Part shown: positions 59,490 to 64,000 of the stretch, in pieces
How the letters are laid out: every line of letters begins with the position of its first letter
Numbering within the stretch: position 1 is the first letter of the stretch
Assembly (NCBI GenBank): GCA_020725545.1
Contig: DYEV01000034.1
Coordinates: forward strand, 1-64,000
DNA from: Desulfobacca sp.
GTDB lineage: Bacteria; Desulfobacterota; Desulfobaccia; Desulfobaccales; Desulfobaccaceae
Direction of reading: 5' to 3'
Length of the DNA: 64,000 bases
Position numbers and translations under genes: made by a program
The notes under the pieces: model-generated
The model's database searches: none
What the model was told of the DNA's origin: nothing
The model's input: only the letters and a program-made list of their open reading frames with translations

Positions 59490-59617
59490 TAAACTGAGTT
59501 ATTGCTGAAGAAATCGCCTGATAGCCGCAGGCTTTAGCCTGCGCTCAGAACGACCTGATGGGTAGCAGTAACTTCGCGCCATCTTAAAGATTGCGCCTAC
59601 AAGTCCCCTAATTTGGG
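59490..59617 (+). repeat. Dispersed repeat family A, full copy
   Basis: This is the best-preserved copy: TTATTGCTGAAGAAATCGCC, GCCGCAGGCTTTAGCCTGCG, CAGAACGACCTGATGGGTAG, CAGTAACTTCGCGCCATCTT and AAAGATTGCGCCTACAAG follow one another. The core GCAGGCTTTAGCCTGC is a perfect palindrome. It fills much of the 338-base gap between the oxidoreductase and the next kinase; the rest has no supported gene. Confidence 0.8.
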
Positions 59618-59667
59618 TAGAACAGCAACGGCATTCCCTGATCATAAAATGGAAAGCGGCAACCACT

Positions 59668-62121
59668 ATGTCTGAAAGTCATGTCCTTTGGGCAAACGGC
59701 AAACCCCTGGACGGCCAACCCCAAGCCGACGCCACCGGGCCCTCCCTGCGGGAATTGCTGTTATTTAACGAAATCGCCACGTTGAGCAGCCGCAACCTGG
59801 AGATTGCCGAAGTCTTGGAACTCTTGCTCCAGCAGATCATGCGCTTTTTACGGGTGGCCGCGGGGATGCTGCTCCTTTGGGATGCCAAGAGCGGTCGTCT
59901 GTCCTATGCGGCAGCCCAAGGGTTTCCTAAGGATTATTTAGCCAAAATCGATGCCGTCCATCTGGCCGAAGCGGCCGGCCCGTATCTCATGAACGCCAAT
60001 ACGCCACTGATCATTGAGGATGCCACCACCGATCATCGCCTAGCCACCTCCACGTTTTCAGAACTTATCCGGGAGACTTCGCCTTTTCGTTCCCTGGTGA
60101 GCATACCGCTCCGCCACCGCCGCCAATTGATCGGCTTTTTGAATCTGGCCCATACCTCGCCGGCGCCATTCCCCCGGGAACGCCAGAGTTTTTTTGCCAT
60201 TCTGGGTAACCAGATCGGCATGGCCATTCAGAATGCCCGGTTGAACCAGGAATTGCGGCTGTCGGAACGGCGCTACCGCCGCATTTTTGAAGGTTCCAAT
60301 GATATGATCCTGGTGGCCGACCCCGATGGCCGCTTGCAGGATATTAATCCGGCCGGGGTGGCGATGTTGGGTTTTGGGAACAAGGCTCAGGCCCTCGCTT
60401 CCCTGAGGCTCCCGGAATGTTTCTACTCCCCCCGAGATTGGCAACGCTGTTGGCAACACCTCCAGACCCAGGGGAATATTCATGATTGGGAAGTAACCTT
60501 CCAGAAACGGGATCGAGGTACGGTCCAGGTCATCCTCAGCGTCATCTCCCGGCGCAGTCGGTCCGGCCAATTGGTGGGTTTGGACGTGATTGCCAAGAAT
60601 ATTACGGAAAGGACCCGCATTGAGAGGACCATTTTGCAAGAGAAGAAGACCACGGAAGGTATCCTCGAGGGTCTACCGGTGCCGGTTTTTGTTATTGACC
60701 GGCAGCACCGTATTACCCACTGGAATCGGGCCTGTGAAGAGTTAACCGGCTACCCCCGGCAGCAGATGATCGGCAGCACCAGAACCTGGCTACCTTTTTT
60801 TACGGAAGAACGCCCCACTCTGGCCGATCTGGTGGCAGATCAGAATATTAAGGCTCTGGAATACTTTTATCAGGGGCAAAAATTGCGTCCCTCCCCTCAT
60901 CTGCCTGGGGCGTTTGAGGCCACCCTGCGTCTACCACAGCCTGCCGGGGGGACGCAACACCTGTTTGTGGTGGCCTCCCCGATCTTTAGTGACCAGGGGC
61001 AGATTATCGGTGCGGTGCAGGCCATGATGGATATTTCCGAACGGGAGCGTCTAGCCCGGGATCTGCAGGAGTCAGAAGAAAAATACCGGCAGTTGGTGGA
61101 AACTTCCCTGGATGGCATCGCCTTACATACCCGCGATCGGGTGCTCTTTGCTAATACCGCCTTTTTGCATATGTTCGGCTACAGGAAACCCACGGAGTTG
61201 GCCGGCGTCCCCCTCCTGCGGCTCATCAGCCCCGTTTATCATGGCCCGTTGCTGCGCCATCTGCGGGAAATCTCCCGGCGCTTCCACCGGGCTCGCATCT
61301 TTGAAATCAAGGGACTGAAAAAGGATGGCACGGAATTCGACATTGAAGTGGGATCGTTGCCGACGCGCTACGAAGGCAACCTGGTTTTTCAGACCCATGT
61401 TCGGGATATTACCGATAAAAAACGGTTAGAGGAACAATTAGCCCGCTCTGAAAAACTGGCAGCCGTGGGCCAATTGGCGGCCGGCGTGGCCCATGAAATC
61501 AATAATCCCTTGGGCGGCATTCTGGTCTACAGTTATTTGCTCCTGGAGGATCTGCCCCCCAGCCAACCGGAGCGCAGCCAAGTGGAAAAGATCATCCGGG
61601 AGGCCACCCGCTGTAAAGAGATCATCAAAGGCCTTTTGGACTTCTCCCGGCAGGTCCCTGCTGGCGTGGAAACCGTGGATATCAATGCCGTCCTGCTGGA
61701 TCTCTTGTCTCTGATCGAAAACCATTTGGATTTTCAGAACGTCGATATTCAGACGCAGTTGGCCCCGGACCTGCCCTTGGTGCAGGGGGGTAAGAGTAAA
61801 TTGGAACAAGTCTTCCTGAATCTTTTTATGAACGCCGGCGAAGCGATGGCCGGGCACGGCACCCTGACAGTCAGCACCCGCCGCAATCCCGTGGGAGCCG
61901 TGGAGATTCGAGTCAGCGATACCGGCCCGGGCATTCACCCTGATCATCTGCCCCGCCTCTTTGATCCATTTTTCACTACCAAAGCAGTGGGACGGGGGGT
62001 CGGTTTAGGGCTGTCAGTCAGTTATGGCATTATTAAACAACATCGGGGCCGTATCTATATCGATACCAAAGTCCCCATCGGGGCCACCTTTGTTATCGAA
62101 CTACCGGCCGCCAAGTCTTGA
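59668..62121 (+). CDS. Soluble multi-PAS sensor histidine kinase
   Basis: This 817-residue kinase without membrane spans has a GAF domain (about 35-195; SLVSIPLRHRRQLIGFLNLA), three PAS domains (about 205-320, 330-460, 470-590; for example VADPDGRLQDINPAGVAMLG and VIDRQHRITHWNRACEELTG), HisKA with AAGVAHEINNPLGGILVYSY (His about 609) and HATPase (FMNAGEAMAGHGTLTV, DTGPGIHPDHLPRLF, FTTKAVGRGVGLGLSVSYGI). All catalytic boxes are intact. There is no partner regulator nearby. Confidence 0.93.
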   Translation: MSESHVLWANGKPLDGQPQADATGPSLRELLLFNEIATLSSRNLEIAEVLELLLQQIMRFLRVAAGMLLLWDAKSGRLSYAAAQGFPKDYLAKIDAVHLAEAAGPYLMNANTPLIIEDATTDHRLATSTFSELIRETSPFRSLVSIPLRHRRQLIGFLNLAHTSPAPFPRERQSFFAILGNQIGMAIQNARLNQELRLSERRYRRIFEGSNDMILVADPDGRLQDINPAGVAMLGFGNKAQALASLRLPECFYSPRDWQRCWQHLQTQGNIHDWEVTFQKRDRGTVQVILSVISRRSRSGQLVGLDVIAKNITERTRIERTILQEKKTTEGILEGLPVPVFVIDRQHRITHWNRACEELTGYPRQQMIGSTRTWLPFFTEERPTLADLVADQNIKALEYFYQGQKLRPSPHLPGAFEATLRLPQPAGGTQHLFVVASPIFSDQGQIIGAVQAMMDISERERLARDLQESEEKYRQLVETSLDGIALHTRDRVLFANTAFLHMFGYRKPTELAGVPLLRLISPVYHGPLLRHLREISRRFHRARIFEIKGLKKDGTEFDIEVGSLPTRYEGNLVFQTHVRDITDKKRLEEQLARSEKLAAVGQLAAGVAHEINNPLGGILVYSYLLLEDLPPSQPERSQVEKIIREATRCKEIIKGLLDFSRQVPAGVETVDINAVLLDLLSLIENHLDFQNVDIQTQLAPDLPLVQGGKSKLEQVFLNLFMNAGEAMAGHGTLTVSTRRNPVGAVEIRVSDTGPGIHPDHLPRLFDPFFTTKAVGRGVGLGLSVSYGIIKQHRGRIYIDTKVPIGATFVIELPAAKS

Positions 62122-62491
62122 GAGTCTAAAACTTATTTCAAAACCTCCTTTTGCATGAAGTGAAGCGCTGGCTGGTAGAAAAATGTCTATTCATCCTTTA
62201 ATTTCCTCTCCCCCTGAGGAGGAGAGGATTGAGGTGAGGGGTTTTGCAACAGCTTGTAACTGTCTGCCTCGGCAGGGGGCCAGAATATTCCGGGAAATTA
62301 CCCCCAATCAATCAAACTTTTGTCATTTTCCTCATTTTTTAAGTATGTTACCAATCTCCCCGGTCGAGGCCGGCAGACTGCTTGGGGTCCGGAAATTTCC
62401 TGAAAAAAAGATTGACTTCAAGGGAACGGTGTGATATTCCCTTTTGTGAGTTTTTGCACGAATAAGAAGCCTCGCTGGCGGGGAAAGGTAT
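62122..62491. other. Intergenic region before the ATP synthase operon
   Basis: No gene supported. A palindrome of the CCTCTCCCCCTGAGGAGGAG type lies at 62207-62226, followed by GGTGAGGGGTTTTG; such sequences are common extragenic repeats. An 83-codon frame through it is not credible. The promoter of atpZ should lie in the last 100 bases (TTGACTTCAAGG at 62411 is a possible -35). Confidence 0.5.
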
Positions 62492-62716
62492 TTGAAGGAA
62501 GATACGAAACAATTTCTCAAGGAGCTGTTTTCCGGCGGCTATAAGGCCAGCGCCATTGGCTTTGCTCTGGTCTTCGCCATCGCCATCGGCGGTGGCATCG
62601 GTTATTGGCTCTCCCAGTATTTCAATAATATGCTCTTTTTTTATTTAGGCCTCATTATTGGCATCATCGCTGGTTTTCGCAACCTCTACGTTATGGGCAA
62701 ACGTACCAAGATGTAG
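62492..62716 (+). CDS. atpZ: AtpZ/AtpI-like F0F1 ATP synthase accessory protein
   Basis: This 74-residue, two-span membrane protein starts at TTG 62492 (AAAGG just upstream). GFALVFAIAIGGGIGYWLSQ and MLFFYLGLIIGIIAGFRNLY are the two helices; the glycine-rich first helix and the end LGLIIGIIAGFRNLYVM are typical of AtpZ. It is thought to help ATP synthase assembly or Mg2+/Ca2+ handling. It is directly followed by atpI. Confidence 0.88.
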   Translation: MKEDTKQFLKELFSGGYKASAIGFALVFAIAIGGGIGYWLSQYFNNMLFFYLGLIIGIIAGFRNLYVMGKRTKM

Positions 62717-62718
62717 TT

Positions 62719-63147
62719 ATGACAAGAGATTTATTGACGCCTCGCTCCATGAAGATCACCAGTTGGCTGGTTCTGGCTATCCTCACCGTGGCCGGCTGGT
62801 TGGCCTTTGGCCGGCACGTGGCTGGCGGTATCCTGGTGGGTGGCCTTTTGGCGGTTATGAATTTTCATCTCATGGCCCATATCCTGATTTCGGTGTTAAA
62901 TCGGCCAGGCCGCTCCCAGGAGGAGTGGCAGACCGCCGGGCGTCAGGCCGTTTCTTTTATGACGCTCCGTTACATCCTGCGTTTTGTTGCCTTGGTGGCC
63001 ATTATTTTCTTGCTGATTAGAAGTGGTTGGGTGCACATCTTCGGCCTCATTATGGGCCTGTCTACCATTGTCATTACGTTGCTGATTTTGGGAATCTTAG
63101 AGTCGCGCAAGATTTTTTTTTCTAAAGTTTCGGAAGAATTCTTATAA
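62719..63147 (+). CDS. atpI: ATP synthase subunit I (AtpI)
   Basis: The 142-residue AtpI protein has four membrane spans: about 12-28 (WLVLAILTVAGWLAFG), 33-55 (GGILVGGLLAVMNFHLM), 83-103 (YILRFVALVAIIFLLIRSGW) and 106-127 (IFGLIMGLSTIVITLLILGI). AtpI helps assemble the c-ring. It starts two bases after the atpZ stop and ends 17 before atpB. Confidence 0.88.
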   Translation: MTRDLLTPRSMKITSWLVLAILTVAGWLAFGRHVAGGILVGGLLAVMNFHLMAHILISVLNRPGRSQEEWQTAGRQAVSFMTLRYILRFVALVAIIFLLIRSGWVHIFGLIMGLSTIVITLLILGILESRKIFFSKVSEEFL

Positions 63148-63164
63148 GGAGGCGCTAGCAGTTC

Positions 63165-63842
63165 ATGGAACATCCAATTCTTTTTCTCGATGTCCTGACC
63201 GGCATGCTGGGACTGCACATTCCCCCGCACGTGACCTATGCCTGGCTCATCATGGCCCTATTGGTGGGGTTGGGTTATCTGGCGGCCAAACCCCGGGCCC
63301 TGGTACCCGCCGGCGGGCAGAGCTTTTTCGAACTGGTGATCGGCGGATTGGAAGAATTCATGGTGGACATCACCGGTGAGGAAGGTCGGGCCTTTTTCCC
63401 GTATATCGGCACCCTGTTCCTTTACATCTGGGTCTGCAACCTCATCGGCCTGATCCCCGGCTTCTTTTCACCCACGGCCAATATTAATACCACGTTATCC
63501 ATGGCTCTGTGTACTTTTATCTACACCCATTATCTGGGCATCAAGTTTCATGGGGCCAAATATATCAAACATTTCTTGGGACCCGTCCCGGCTCTGGCGC
63601 CGTTGTTCCTGCCCATCGAGATCGTCGGCCACCTGGCCCGGGTTATGTCCCTGACTTTACGTCTTTTCGGGAATATTATGGGTGAAGACCTGGTTCTGGC
63701 CATCCTGCTCATGCTGGCCGGCGCCTTCCTGGCTCCCCTGCCCATGATGTTCCTGGCCATTTTCACCTGCACGGTGCAGGCGTTTATCTTCTGCCTACTG
63801 TCCATTATGTATTTCACCGGCTCCATGGAAGAAGCCCACTAA
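63165..63842 (+). CDS. atpB: ATP synthase F0 subunit a
   Basis: The 225-residue proton-channel subunit has the essential arginine in VMSLTLRLFGNIMGEDLVLA (about 161-180), plus VCNLIGLIPGFFSPTANINT (about 90-109) and the C-terminal LAIFTCTVQAFIFCLLSIMY helix. AGGAGG is 12 bases before the ATG. It is normal for a short bacterial subunit a and lies before atpE. Confidence 0.96.
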   Translation: MEHPILFLDVLTGMLGLHIPPHVTYAWLIMALLVGLGYLAAKPRALVPAGGQSFFELVIGGLEEFMVDITGEEGRAFFPYIGTLFLYIWVCNLIGLIPGFFSPTANINTTLSMALCTFIYTHYLGIKFHGAKYIKHFLGPVPALAPLFLPIEIVGHLARVMSLTLRLFGNIMGEDLVLAILLMLAGAFLAPLPMMFLAIFTCTVQAFIFCLLSIMYFTGSMEEAH

Positions 63843-63895
63843 CACTCGGAAGAAGGCCACTTCACTATATACTTATTATCAGGAGGTTTGTTGGA

Positions 63896-64000
63896 ATGAA
63901 GAAACTGATGATTGCCGGAATGACCCTGTTGTTCACCCTGGGACTTGCTACCCTGGCGCTGGCTGCTGAAGCTGCCGGCGGCGCCCCCGGCTTGGGCGGC
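63896..64000 (+). CDS. atpE: ATP synthase F0 subunit c, N-terminal fragment
   Basis: Only 35 codons are present: MKKLMIAGMTLLFTLGLATL, then ALAAEAAGGAPGLGG. The N-terminus looks like a signal or leader peptide with an ALA-A cleavage-like site, a form of subunit c seen in some deltaproteobacteria. AGGAGG lies upstream. The position directly after atpB fixes the identity; the proton-binding helix is beyond the window. Confidence 0.85.
   Translation, partial: MKKLMIAGMTLLFTLGLATLALAAEAAGGAPGLGG

Noticed and set aside
62183-62434. 83-codon frame upstream of atpZ
   Set aside because: Contains the common extragenic palindrome read as PEEERIEVRG; not a gene.

Overview
The window reads as chromosome of a strictly anaerobic, Gram-negative, diderm bacterium. 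It carries the start of a CO dehydrogenase catalytic subunit and the small corrinoid Fe-S protein subunit of CO dehydrogenase/acetyl-CoA synthase, a methylene-THF reductase, an anaerobic-type (cbiD/cbiG) cobalamin gene cluster, an outer-membrane Tol-Pal system, lipid-A-type acyltransferases, and an ATP synthase operon whose c subunit has a leader-like N-terminus. Together with the GC-rich coding sequence this suggests a Desulfobacterota (former Deltaproteobacteria) lineage, perhaps close to Desulfobacca or Syntrophobacterales. That placement is inference; no database was searched.

Layout. 0-1.3 kb: acsD and the start of acsA on the minus strand. 1.9-5.4 kb: dnaE. 5.9-11.7 kb: paaK-ACT-livK-livH-livM-livG, plus strand. 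11.9-17.9 kb: pal, cpoB, a PpiD-like foldase, an unknown membrane protein and a LutB-like Fe-S protein, plus strand. 17.9-21.1 kb: livF-paaK2-livK2, minus strand. 21.5-26.3 kb: metF-tolQ-tolR-tolA-tolB, minus strand. 26.6-27.5 kb: a hotdog thioesterase and rlmH. 27.5-37.6 kb: cbiA-cbiC-cobI-cbiD-cbiE/T-cobM-cbiG-cobJ-cobQ, minus strand, behind a B12 riboswitch with a clear attenuator. 37.7-39.2 kb: a small ORF, tRNA-Ala(CGC) and an AT-rich patch with an excisionase-like gene and a promoter/hairpin/terminator unit. 39.2-44.0 kb: HAD phosphatase, dodecin, rtcA and a large degenerate hybrid kinase. 44.5-51.1 kb: a lipid-related group (two LpxL-like acyltransferases, FabF-like synthase, 3-hydroxyacyl-CoA dehydrogenase-like protein, FadL-like porin). 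51.1-52.3 kb: a gene-free stretch with a tandem 44-bp repeat. 52.3-62.1 kb: NUDIX hydrolase, symporter-kinase fusion, two further sensor kinases and a flavin oxidoreductase. 62.5-64.0 kb: atpZ-atpI-atpB-atpE (cut by the window end).

How it fits together. The CODH/ACS genes and metF belong to the acetyl-CoA (Wood-Ljungdahl) pathway, which needs a corrinoid protein; the long B12 operon supplies that cofactor and is controlled by its own product. The Tol-Pal and liv gene sets are both split in a way that one inversion of about 9.5 kb (roughly 11.7-11.9 to 21.1-21.5 kb) would repair at once, giving livKHMGF-paaK2-livK2 on one strand and tolQRAB-pal-cpoB-ppiD on the other. Three kinases with intact phosphoacceptor histidines occur without a stand-alone response regulator, and a fourth has lost its histidine but keeps a receiver domain.

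Other points worth attention are a cbiG/cobJ junction with no plausible cobJ start codon, a PaaK paralogue missing its key lysines, two families of dispersed palindromic repeats, and several hairpin-rich non-coding stretches. No CRISPR array, prophage or complete insertion sequence was seen.
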